Shown here: positions 6,912 to 14,841 of the stretch, piece by piece
How the letters are laid out: each line of letters begins with the position of its first letter
Position numbering within the stretch: the stretch's first letter is position 1
Assembly: GCF_030757795.1 (NCBI RefSeq)
Contig: NZ_JAUQWH010000081.1
Span: 1-39,334 of the forward strand
Length of the DNA: 39,334 nucleotides
Reading direction: 5' to 3'
Source: Actinoplanes oryzae
GTDB lineage: Bacteria; Actinomycetota; Actinomycetes; Mycobacteriales; Micromonosporaceae
Translations under genes and position numbers: made by a program
The notes under the pieces: generated by a model
What the model was told of the DNA's origin: nothing
The model's input: the letters and a program-made list of their open reading frames with translations, nothing else
The model's database searches: none

Positions 6912-8936
6912 GTGTCGAGTTCGACGTCTCTGGCGAAGCGGCTCCTGCTGGGCAGGCCATTCCGCTCCGACAAGCTGCAGCACACGTTGCTGCCCAAGCG
7001 GATCGCCCTGCCCGTGTTCGCCTCGGACGCCCTCTCCAGCGTCGCCTACGCGCCCGACGAGATCCTCCTGACGCTGTCCATCGCGGGAGCGTCGGCCTAC
7101 CTCTTCTCCCCGTGGATCACGCTCGCGGTCGCCGTCGTGATGGTCACGGTGGTCGCGAGCTACCGGCAGAACGTGCACGCCTACCCGTCGGGCGGCGGCG
7201 ACTACGAGGTCGCGACGGTCAACCTCGGCCCGAAGTTCGGGGTCGCCGTGGCCAGCGCGCTGCTCGTGGACTACATCCTGACCGTGGCGGTCTCGGTCAG
7301 CTCCGGCGTCACCAACCTGGGCTCGGTCATCCCGTTCGTCGCCGAGCACAAGCTGCTCATCGCGCTGGCCGCCGTCACGCTGCTGACCGCGCTCAACCTG
7401 CGGGGGCTGCGCGAGTCCGGCACGGCGTTCGCCATCCCGACGTACGCGTTCATCCTGGTCATCCTCGCCATGATCGCGACCGGCCTGATCCGCGTGTTCG
7501 TGCTCGGTCAGGACATCCGGGCACCCAGCGCGGGCCTGCAGATCCACGCCGAGGAGGAGCACCTCAGCAGCTTCGCCTTCGTGTTCCTGCTGCTGCGCAC
7601 CTTCTCGTCGGGCTGTGCCGCGCTGACGGGTGTGGAGGCGATCTCCAACGGCGTGCCCGCGTTCAAGACGCCGAAGAGCAAGAACGCGGCGACGACGCTG
7701 ATGCTGCTCGGCGGGCTGGCCATCACGATGCTGGTCGGGATCGTGCTGCTCGCCCGGGCGACCGGCCTGCAGTTCGTCGAGGACGCCTCGCAGATCATCA
7801 GCGGCCCGCCGGACTACGTGCAGAAGACGGTCGTGGCCCAGCTCGGCGAGGCGGTCTTCGGCAACGGCTTCCTGCTGGTCGTGGTCGGCGCGGTGACCGC
7901 CCTGATCCTCTTCCTGGCCGCGAACACCGCCTTCAACGGCTTCCCGGTGCTCGGCTCGATCCTGGCCCAGGACCGCTATCTGCCCCGCCAGCTGCACACC
8001 CGCGGCGACCGGCTGGCCTTCAGCAACGGCATTCTCTTCCTGGCCGTCGCCGCGATGGTGCTCATCGTCGCGTTCGACGCCGAGGTGACCCGGCTGATCC
8101 AGCTCTACATCGTCGGCGTCTTCGTCTCCTTCACGCTGTCGCAGGCCGGCATGATCCGGCACTGGAACAGGCTGCTGAGCACCCAGCGCGATCCCGCCCG
8201 GCGCCGGCAGATGATCCGGTCGCGGGCGATCAACACCTTCGGCATGGCGCTGACCGGCGCGGTGCTGATCGTCGTGCTGATCACGAAGTTCCTGCTCGGC
8301 GCCTGGATCGCGATCGCCGCCATGATCGGCATCTACCTGCTCATGCTGGGCATCCGCAAGCACTACGTGCGGGTGGCCGAGGAGCTGCAGCCCACCGAGG
8401 AGCGCCCGGTCCTGCCGTCGCGCAACCACGCGATCGTGCTGGTCAGCAAGGTGCACATGCCGACCCTGCGGGCGCTGGCCTACGCCCAGGCCACCCGCCC
8501 GGACACGCTCACCGCGGTCACGGTCAACGTCGACGACAAGGACACCCGCAAGATCCAGGCGGAGTGGGAGCGGCGGCAGATCCCGGTGCCGCTGACCGTC
8601 GTCGACTCGCCCTACCGGGAGATCACCAAGCCGATCATCGACTTCGTGAAGGGCACCCGGCGCGACTCGCCCCGGGACGTGGTCACCGTCTTCGTCCCCG
8701 AGTACGTCGTCGGCCGCTGGTGGGAGAACATCCTGCACAACCAGAGCGCCCTGCGGATCAAGGGGCGGCTGCTCTTCGAGCCCGGCGTGATGGTGACCAG
8801 CGTGCCGTGGCAGCTGCGGTCGAGCCAGGACCGCGACCTCGACCGCTTCGACCGGGGGCTCGTGCACGCCCCGGCCCGCGGGCCGCGCACCCGGCCGGCC
8901 CCGCCGCCCCCTCCGACGGAAGAGAAGACGCAGTGA
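6912..8936 (+). CDS. APC-superfamily permease of the KimA (potassium) type
   Basis: A 674-aa transporter: a cytosolic N terminus (LLLGRPFRSDKLQHTLLPKR), about twelve membrane helices to residue ~475, then a ~200-residue cytosolic domain. The signature FASDALSSVAYAPDEIL and the GGGDYEV segment match the YdaO/KimA branch of the APC superfamily, whose B. subtilis member is a high-affinity K+/H+ symporter with a UspA-like C-terminal dimerisation domain; here NHAIVLVSKVHMPTLRALAYA begins that domain. Position equals Rv2690c. Divergent RCK genes strengthen a potassium role; the substrate is still inferred. The proline-rich tail (PAPPPPPTEEKTQ) is variable. The stop overlaps the methyltransferase GTG. 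Confidence 0.88.
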   Translation: MSSSTSLAKRLLLGRPFRSDKLQHTLLPKRIALPVFASDALSSVAYAPDEILLTLSIAGASAYLFSPWITLAVAVVMVTVVASYRQNVHAYPSGGGDYEVATVNLGPKFGVAVASALLVDYILTVAVSVSSGVTNLGSVIPFVAEHKLLIALAAVTLLTALNLRGLRESGTAFAIPTYAFILVILAMIATGLIRVFVLGQDIRAPSAGLQIHAEEEHLSSFAFVFLLLRTFSSGCAALTGVEAISNGVPAFKTPKSKNAATTLMLLGGLAITMLVGIVLLARATGLQFVEDASQIISGPPDYVQKTVVAQLGEAVFGNGFLLVVVGAVTALILFLAANTAFNGFPVLGSILAQDRYLPRQLHTRGDRLAFSNGILFLAVAAMVLIVAFDAEVTRLIQLYIVGVFVSFTLSQAGMIRHWNRLLSTQRDPARRRQMIRSRAINTFGMALTGAVLIVVLITKFLLGAWIAIAAMIGIYLLMLGIRKHYVRVAEELQPTEERPVLPSRNHAIVLVSKVHMPTLRALAYAQATRPDTLTAVTVNVDDKDTRKIQAEWERRQIPVPLTVVDSPYREITKPIIDFVKGTRRDSPRDVVTVFVPEYVVGRWWENILHNQSALRIKGRLLFEPGVMVTSVPWQLRSSQDRDLDRFDRGLVHAPARGPRTRPAPPPPPTEEKTQ

Positions 8937-10162
8937 CCGACTTCGTGGAAGGCGACCGCATCGAGGTCACGGTGGGGGCGCCGGCCCACGGCGGGCACTG
9001 CGTCGCGCGGATCGGCGACGAGCACGGGCGGGTGGTGTTCGTCCGGCACGCGCTGCCGGGGGAGCGGGTCACGGTCGAGCTGACCGAACTGCACAAGGGC
9101 TATCTGCGCGGCGACGCGGTGGAGGTCCTGTCGGCGTCGGCCGACCGGGTCGAGCCGCCGTGCCCGTGGGCCCGGCCCGGGCTGTGCGGCGGGTGCGACC
9201 TGCAGCACGTCGAGCCGGCCGCCCAGCTGCGGTGGAAGACCGACGTCGTGCGCGACCTGCTCGCCCGGATCGGCGGCTTCGACCAGGACACGATCAACGA
9301 CTTGGGCGTACGCGTCCAGCCGCTCCCCGGCGGCCCGCTCGGCTGGCGTTCCCGCGTCCGCTACGCCGTGGACGCTCTTGACCGTCCCGGCCTGCTCACG
9401 CACCGGTCGCACGAGGTGGTGCCCGTGGACCGGTGCCGCATCGCGCACCCGGGCATCCAGGAGCTGGACGTGACGTCGCGCACCTGGCCGGACGCCCTCT
9501 CCGTGGAGGCCGTGGCGTCGACGGGCGGGGACGTGACGGTCACCGCCCGGAACGTGACCGTGGGCGACCTGCTCGACGAGGTGCACGACGGGTCCGGCGG
9601 GCAGGACGTCCGGGAGCTGGCCGGCGGGCGGGAGTGGCACGTACCGGCGGAGGGCTTCTGGCAGATCCATCCGGCCGCGGCGGACACGCTGATCGGGGCG
9701 GTGCTGGAGCTGCTCGATCCGCGGCCCGGGGAGACGGCCTGGGACCTGTACGGGGGTGCGGGGCTCTTCGCGGCGGCGGTGGCGGAACGGACCAAGGCGC
9801 CTGTCACGGTCGTGGAGTCGGCTCCGCTCGGGGTGGCGGCTGCCCGGCGGAATCTTGCGGACCTGCCGGGCGTACAGGTGGTGTCGGCGAAGGTGGAGGC
9901 GGCGCTGAGCCGGCGGCGGGTCGCCGGGCCGGTGGATCTGGTCGTGCTGGACCCGCCGCGGACCGGCGCCGGGGCGAAGGTGGTGCGGGAGATCGCGGCG
10001 GCGGGACCGCGGGCGGTGGCCTATGTCGCGTGCGACCCGGCGGCGCTGGCCCGGGACCTCAAGACTTTCGCGGGTCTGGGGTGGCGCGTGGGGCAGCTGC
10101 GCGCCTATGACTGTTTCCCGATGACCCAGCACGTGGAGTGCGTGGCGTTGATCACCCGGTGA
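8933..10162 (+). CDS. TRAM-domain 23S rRNA (uracil-5)-methyltransferase, RumA/RlmD type
   Basis: A 409-aa S-adenosylmethionine-dependent RNA m5U methyltransferase. Residues 1-60 form the TRAM RNA-binding domain (GDRIEVTVGAPAHGG, ARIGDEHGRVVFVRHALPGE). Cys77, Cys85, Cys88 and Cys168 (CPWARPGLCGGC and VDRCRIAHP) supply the four ligands of the [4Fe-4S] cluster seen in RumA. The methyltransferase core has WDLYGGAGLFAAAVAE (SAM binding), VVLDPPRTGAG and VAYVACDPAALARDL with the nucleophilic Cys. Position equals Rv2689c. Start GTG 8933 overlaps the permease stop (GTGA). Whether the target is 23S rRNA or tRNA cannot be told from sequence. Confidence 0.92.
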   Translation: MTDFVEGDRIEVTVGAPAHGGHCVARIGDEHGRVVFVRHALPGERVTVELTELHKGYLRGDAVEVLSASADRVEPPCPWARPGLCGGCDLQHVEPAAQLRWKTDVVRDLLARIGGFDQDTINDLGVRVQPLPGGPLGWRSRVRYAVDALDRPGLLTHRSHEVVPVDRCRIAHPGIQELDVTSRTWPDALSVEAVASTGGDVTVTARNVTVGDLLDEVHDGSGGQDVRELAGGREWHVPAEGFWQIHPAAADTLIGAVLELLDPRPGETAWDLYGGAGLFAAAVAERTKAPVTVVESAPLGVAAARRNLADLPGVQVVSAKVEAALSRRRVAGPVDLVVLDPPRTGAGAKVVREIAAAGPRAVAYVACDPAALARDLKTFAGLGWRVGQLRAYDCFPMTQHVECVALITR

Positions 10163-10220
10163 GCTTGTGCGAGTTCTGTGAAGGCCGGTCCGCGAATCGT
10201 GCGAAGTCGCGGTGCGCCGA

Positions 10221-10226
10221 TAGACT
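10221..10226 (+). promoter_or_regulatory. Leaderless -10 for dxs
   Basis: TAGACT, 8 nt before ATG 10235, with no Shine-Dalgarno sequence between. A clear -35 hexamer is not visible. Confidence 0.55.
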
Positions 10227-10234
10227 GACGCCTC

Positions 10235-12157
10235 ATGAGCGAGCGCAGTGATCAGACGACGACCGGCATCCTCGGCGGCATCACGTCCCCGGGAGATCTC
10301 AAGCGTTTGAGCGCCGAGCAGCTCACCCTGCTGGCCGCCGAGATCCGGGACTTCCTGGTGGCCAAGGTGTCGCGCACCGGCGGGCATCTCGGGCCCAACC
10401 TGGGCGTGGTCGAGACCACGCTGGCGCTGCACCGGGTCTTCGACTCGCCGCGCGACCGGATCCTGTTCGACACCGGCCACCAGGCGTACGTGCACAAGAT
10501 CGTGACCGGCCGGCAGGACGGCTTCGACCTGCTCCGGCAGCGCGGGGGCCTCTCCGGCTACCCCAGCCGCGCCGAGAGCGAGCACGACCTCATCGAGAAC
10601 TCGCACGCCTCGACCGCCCTGTCGTACGCGGATGGCCTCTCCAAGGCGTTCGCGTTGCGCGGCGAGGACCGGCACGTGGTGGCCGTGGTCGGCGACGGCG
10701 CGCTCACCGGCGGCATGTGCTGGGAGGCGCTCAACAACATCGCGGCCGCGAAGAACAAGCTGGTCATCGTCGTCAACGACAACGGCCGGTCGTACGCGCC
10801 GACCATCGGCGGGCTCGCCGACCACCTGTCCACGCTGCGCCTCAACCCGGGCTACGAGCGGGTGCTCGACCTGGTGAAGAGCGCGCTGGGCTCCACGCCG
10901 GTGGTGGGCAAGCCGGCCTTCGAGGTGCTGCACGCGGTCAAGAAGGGCATCAAGGACGCGGTCAGCCCGCAGCCGATGTTCGAGGACCTCGGCATCAAGT
11001 ACATCGGGCCGATCGACGGGCACGACACCGAGGCCATGGAGTCGGCGCTGCGGCGGGCCAAGGGCTTCAACGCGCCGGTCATCGTGCACGCGGTCACCCG
11101 CAAGGGCTTCGGCTACCGGCCGGCCGAGGACGACGAGGCCGACAACTTCCACGGGCCCGGCGCCTTCGACCCGCAGACGGGCGTGCTGACCGCCAAGCCG
11201 TCGGTCAAGTGGACCTCGGTGTTCGCGGAGGAGCTGGTCGCGATCGCGGACGAGCGGCCCGACATCGTGGGCATCACCGCCGCGATGGCCGAGCCGACCG
11301 GCATCGCCGCGCTGGCGAAGAAGTACCCGCAGCGGGCGTACGACGTCGGCATCGCCGAGCAGCACGCGGCGACCTCGGCGGCCGGGCTGGCGATGGGCGG
11401 GCTGCACCCGATCGTCGCCGTCTACGCGACGTTCCTCAACCGCGCGTTCGACCAGGTGCTGCTCGACGTGGCGATGCACGAGCTGCCGGTCACCTTCGTG
11501 CTCGACCGGGCGGGCGTCACCGGTCCCGACGGGCCCAGCCACTACGGCATCTGGGACATGAGCGTCTTCGGCGTGGTCCCGGGCCTGCGGATCGCCGCCC
11601 CGCGCGACGGCGCCACCCTGCGCGAGGAGCTGCGCGAGGCGGTCGCCGTGGAGAACGGCCCGACGATCGTGCGCTTCCCGACCGGCTCGGTGGCCGCGGA
11701 CCTGCCGGCGCTGCGCCGGGTCGGCCCGGTCGACGTGCTGCGCGAGGACGAGCGCAAGGACGTGCTGCTGGTCGCCGTGGGTGCCTTCGGCAAGCTGGGC
11801 ATGGAGGTCGCCGAGCGGCTCGCCGGGCAGGGGTACGGCGTGACGGTCGCCGACCCGCGCTGGGTGCGCCCGGTGCCGATCGAGCTCGCCGCGCTGGCCG
11901 GGCAGCACCGGCTGGTCGTGACGCTGGAGGACGGCGTGCGCGCCGGCGGCGTGGGCGAGGCCGTGGCGGCCATGCTGCGCGACAACCGCGTCGAAGTGCC
12001 GCTGCGCGACTTCGGGGTGCCGGTGGGCTTCCACGCGCACGGCACGCGCGCGGAGATCCTGACGGCGCTCGGGCTGACCGCCCAGGACATCGCCCGCGAC
12101 GTCACCGAGATCGTCTCCCGCCTCGAGACGGACGCGGAGCCGCAGCCGGCGCCGTAG
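10235..12157 (+). CDS. dxs: 1-deoxy-D-xylulose-5-phosphate synthase
   Basis: First enzyme of the MEP isoprenoid pathway: condenses pyruvate with glyceraldehyde 3-phosphate using thiamine diphosphate and Mg2+. The 640-aa length is normal. Landmarks: TGGHLGPNLGVVE near the N terminus, FDTGHQAYVHKI, the ThDP/Mg motif GDGALTGGMCWEALNN ending in VVNDN, then YDVGIAEQHAATSAAGLA with the catalytic Glu of the second domain, and DRAGVTGPDGPSHYGIWDM. The transketolase C-terminal domain closes the protein. Position equals M. tuberculosis dxs1 (Rv2682c). The gene has its own promoter and stands alone between the methyltransferase and the propeller genes. Confidence 0.98.
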   Translation: MSERSDQTTTGILGGITSPGDLKRLSAEQLTLLAAEIRDFLVAKVSRTGGHLGPNLGVVETTLALHRVFDSPRDRILFDTGHQAYVHKIVTGRQDGFDLLRQRGGLSGYPSRAESEHDLIENSHASTALSYADGLSKAFALRGEDRHVVAVVGDGALTGGMCWEALNNIAAAKNKLVIVVNDNGRSYAPTIGGLADHLSTLRLNPGYERVLDLVKSALGSTPVVGKPAFEVLHAVKKGIKDAVSPQPMFEDLGIKYIGPIDGHDTEAMESALRRAKGFNAPVIVHAVTRKGFGYRPAEDDEADNFHGPGAFDPQTGVLTAKPSVKWTSVFAEELVAIADERPDIVGITAAMAEPTGIAALAKKYPQRAYDVGIAEQHAATSAAGLAMGGLHPIVAVYATFLNRAFDQVLLDVAMHELPVTFVLDRAGVTGPDGPSHYGIWDMSVFGVVPGLRIAAPRDGATLREELREAVAVENGPTIVRFPTGSVAADLPALRRVGPVDVLREDERKDVLLVAVGAFGKLGMEVAERLAGQGYGVTVADPRWVRPVPIELAALAGQHRLVVTLEDGVRAGGVGEAVAAMLRDNRVEVPLRDFGVPVGFHAHGTRAEILTALGLTAQDIARDVTEIVSRLETDAEPQPAP

Positions 12158-12193
12158 GCACTGATCAACTGGGCGCTTTCGTTATCTCGCCGT

Positions 12194-12199
12194 TACCTT
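12194..12199 (+). promoter_or_regulatory. Leaderless -10 for the first propeller gene
   Basis: TACCTT, 7 nt before ATG 12207. The GAGGG between them sits too close to the ATG (1 nt) to act as a normal ribosome site. Confidence 0.5.
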
Positions 12200-12206
12200 T
12201 GAGGGT

Positions 12207-13517
12207 ATGGCGGAGACGGTGGTCATCGATCTGGGGCTGGATCGCGGGGAACCGGACGACTACGCGGCGCCGAACCACTCGACGATGCCCGGCTGGCTCG
12301 CGCCGGCGATCGTCGTGGCGCTGCTCGTGCTCGGCATCAGCTCCTCCGCCGGGCCGCCGCCACCCGCGCTGGCCACGATGCTGTCGGTGCCGGTCAGCGC
12401 GGCGGACCCCTACACGCTGACCGGCAACGGCGACCTGCTCGTGCAGAGCCAGGGCACGCTGGCGTCCTACGCGCTGACCGACGGCGCGCAGCACTGGCGC
12501 ACCGGGGTCGAGGCGCCGTCCTACCGGCTCAGCACCGGCAGCGGGTTGCTGCTGCTGCGCTCGGCCTCGATCAGCGGGCGCAGCCCGGTCGCCGTGAGCA
12601 CCCGGGCGCTGGCCCTGGACAACGGCGACGTGCGGTGGCGGCGGGCCGGCACGGTCGTCACCATCGCCGGCTCCACCACGCTGCTCGCCGTCTCCGGGGT
12701 CCGCAGCTTCGCCGGCGAGGGCCGCCGGGTCGAGGGCTCGATCGCGGCGCTCAGCTCGGCCACCGGCGAGGTCAGCTGGGAGGTGCCGGTGCCGCACACG
12801 GCGGTGCTGCTCGGCATCCCCGGCTTCAACGACGAGCCGGGGCGGATGCTGCTCGTGCACGACGACCGCACCGCCGCCGTGCACGACCTGGGCACCGGCA
12901 CCCGGCTCGCCACCGGCTCGCTGCCGCCCGCCGACTACGGGCCGGACAACCCGGTCGTCACGGGCGGGCTGGTGCTGCTGCGGCACCCGACCCCGGAGGG
13001 CCGGATGGTGTCGGCCTTCGACGCGCGCACGCTCGAGCCGCGCTGGTCGCGTCCTTCGGGCTACGCGTTCGGGATCTCGGTCTGCGGCCCGTACGCGTGC
13101 CTGACCGGCCCCGACGGCGTCCGCGCCGTGAACGTCTCCGACGGCAGCGTGCGCTGGTTCCAGCCGGGCTGGCGCCGCGTCGAGCAGCGCGGCGACCTGC
13201 TGGCGGCGTTCGGCACCCCGGACGGCGGGGAGAACGAGCTGGTCGGGCTCGTCGACCCGGCGACCGGCACCCTCGTCACCGATCTGCACGGCTGGCGGCC
13301 GGTGACCGGCGACGGCGGGGACCACCTGCTCGTGACGCGCACCGAGGGGGCGGCCGGCCGTACGATGGTCGCCGTCGCCACCCCGGACGACCCGCACCCG
13401 CGGATCTTCGCCGACCTGCCGCCGGGCGCCGCCGACTGCCGGGCCGTCCCCGGCCGGCTGGCGTGTCGCGAGGTCTCGGGGCAGCTGACGCTCTGGGCGT
13501 ACCAGCGGAAGGAGTAG
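12207..13517 (+). CDS. Membrane-anchored PQQ-like beta-propeller protein, paralogue 1
   Basis: A 436-aa protein. A short cytosolic tail with VVIDLG (residues 5-10) precedes one membrane helix (about 28-48, WLAPAIVVALLVLGI). The extracytoplasmic remainder is made of repeated four-strand blades of the PQQ/BamB type, each ending in a pattern like GDVRWRRAG, GEVSWEVPV or GSVRWFQPG. Cys293/Cys298 (CX4C) and Cys411/Cys420 (CX8C) recur at matching places in the next two genes, suggesting two disulfides. No catalytic motif is seen; a ligand-binding, assembly or sensing role is possible. It heads a three-gene run before a two-component system. Confidence 0.82.
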   Translation: MAETVVIDLGLDRGEPDDYAAPNHSTMPGWLAPAIVVALLVLGISSSAGPPPPALATMLSVPVSAADPYTLTGNGDLLVQSQGTLASYALTDGAQHWRTGVEAPSYRLSTGSGLLLLRSASISGRSPVAVSTRALALDNGDVRWRRAGTVVTIAGSTTLLAVSGVRSFAGEGRRVEGSIAALSSATGEVSWEVPVPHTAVLLGIPGFNDEPGRMLLVHDDRTAAVHDLGTGTRLATGSLPPADYGPDNPVVTGGLVLLRHPTPEGRMVSAFDARTLEPRWSRPSGYAFGISVCGPYACLTGPDGVRAVNVSDGSVRWFQPGWRRVEQRGDLLAAFGTPDGGENELVGLVDPATGTLVTDLHGWRPVTGDGGDHLLVTRTEGAAGRTMVAVATPDDPHPRIFADLPPGAADCRAVPGRLACREVSGQLTLWAYQRKE

Positions 13518-13520
13518 GGC

Positions 13521-14831
13521 GTGGCGGTGATCGAGCTGAGCCCGGAGTCGCCCGCTCGCCTCGATCCCGGCGGACCCCCGCCCGCGTGGGTCTACCGCCG
13601 CCTCGGCCTCCTGCTCGCCGCCGTGCTCGTCCTCGCCCTCGGCGGGGCCGCCCCCGGCACGCCCGTGCTGTGGGAGCGCACCGGCGTCCTCACGACCGGG
13701 CAGAACAACGACGTCGTCACGTCCTCCGACGGCCGGTTCTACGTGCTCGACTTCGACCGCACGCCACCGGTGATCACCGCCTGGACGACCGGTCCGGTCC
13801 GGCAGCTGTGGCAGGTGACCGGGCCGGCGGGCGACGCCGGGACGGTGCGCTACTCCATGACCGCTGTGCCCGGCGGCTCGCTGCTCGTCGACGTGGCGGG
13901 GGCGACCACGGTCCTCGATCCGCGGACCGGGCGGGAGCTGTGGCACGTCGGCTCGCCGGTGTCGGCGGTGGACGCCGGGACCGCCCTCGTCCGCACGGAG
14001 ATCTTCCGGCCGGGCACCGAGTACGACGTGGACTCCGGCGACCCGGGCGAGCTCTACGGCACCGGGACGCTGCACACCGAGCCCGCCCTGCGGACCGAGC
14101 TGCGCGGCGTCGAGCAGGCCACCGGCAGGCAGCTGTGGTCCACCGTGCTGCCGGGGTCCATCTACTCCACCGTGTCCGGGCAGTCGATCGTCGTGGTGAC
14201 CGCCTCGTCGCTGCGGCTGCTCGACGCGCGAACCGGCCGGGTCGTCCGGGAGCGGGCCGCGGCCGGGCCCGTGTGGGTGGAGACGGTGGGGGACAGCGTG
14301 CTGCTGCACTACGGCGCGTACGGGGCCGGGGGCCGGGTCGTCGCCGTTGCCGCCGACACGCTCGAGGAGCGCTGGACGGGCGACCTGCCCGACTTCGAGG
14401 GCTCCTCCGTCACCTGTGCCGGGCTGGTCTGCGCCAAGGGCCGGGACGACGTCGTGGTGCTGGACCCGGCCACGGGCACCCGCCTCTGGACGCTGCCGTC
14501 CACGGAGGCGGTCGACCTCGTCGCCTTCGGGAGGAACAGCGTGCTGTGGACCCAGGCCGGCGCGGTCCGGACGGTGGTGGACCGCCGGACCGGGGCGCCG
14601 CTGACGGACACGCGCACCTGGCCGGCGTCGGCGGCCACGGCGGACGGGGAGGCGTACCTGCTTTCCCGCAAGTCGCCGAGCCAGGGCATGGAGTTCGCGC
14701 TGCTGCGGCCCGGGCGCGCTGTGCAGGTGCTCGGGTCCCGGCCGGAGTTCGTGACCGGCTGCCGGGTCAATGCGGGCTTCGCCGTGTGCCGCGACGAGGA
14801 CAGGCTCGTGGTCTACCGCTACCGCGCCTGA
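13521..14831 (+). CDS. Membrane-anchored PQQ-like beta-propeller protein, paralogue 2
   Basis: A 436-aa paralogue with the same plan: N-terminal AVIEL motif (residues 2-6), proline-rich juxtamembrane stretch, one membrane helix (about 27-46, LGLLLAAVLVLALGG), then a propeller with blade ends such as GRELWHVGS, GRQLWSTVL, LEERWTGDL and GTRLWTLPS. CX4C is Cys299/Cys304 (TCAGLVC) and CX8C is Cys414/Cys423 (GCRVNAGFAVC). Start GTG 13521 has GGAAGGAG about 6 nt upstream, and the gene follows paralogue 1 after 3 nt, so it lies in the same operon. Identity to its neighbours looks modest, meaning an old duplication. Confidence 0.82.
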   Translation: MAVIELSPESPARLDPGGPPPAWVYRRLGLLLAAVLVLALGGAAPGTPVLWERTGVLTTGQNNDVVTSSDGRFYVLDFDRTPPVITAWTTGPVRQLWQVTGPAGDAGTVRYSMTAVPGGSLLVDVAGATTVLDPRTGRELWHVGSPVSAVDAGTALVRTEIFRPGTEYDVDSGDPGELYGTGTLHTEPALRTELRGVEQATGRQLWSTVLPGSIYSTVSGQSIVVVTASSLRLLDARTGRVVRERAAAGPVWVETVGDSVLLHYGAYGAGGRVVAVAADTLEERWTGDLPDFEGSSVTCAGLVCAKGRDDVVVLDPATGTRLWTLPSTEAVDLVAFGRNSVLWTQAGAVRTVVDRRTGAPLTDTRTWPASAATADGEAYLLSRKSPSQGMEFALLRPGRAVQVLGSRPEFVTGCRVNAGFAVCRDEDRLVVYRYRA

Positions 14832-14841
14832 CAATGGCCGG

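Noticed and set aside
6846..8867. Minus-strand open frame of 673 codons antisense to the permease
   Set aside because: His/Asp/Arg-rich noise from a GC-biased third position on the real strand.
8612..12040. Minus-strand open frame of 1142 codons antisense to the permease 3' end, methyltransferase and dxs
   Set aside because: Low-complexity His/Arg/Asp/Gly-rich translation typical of antisense frames in high-GC DNA; the plus-strand genes have clear catalytic motifs.
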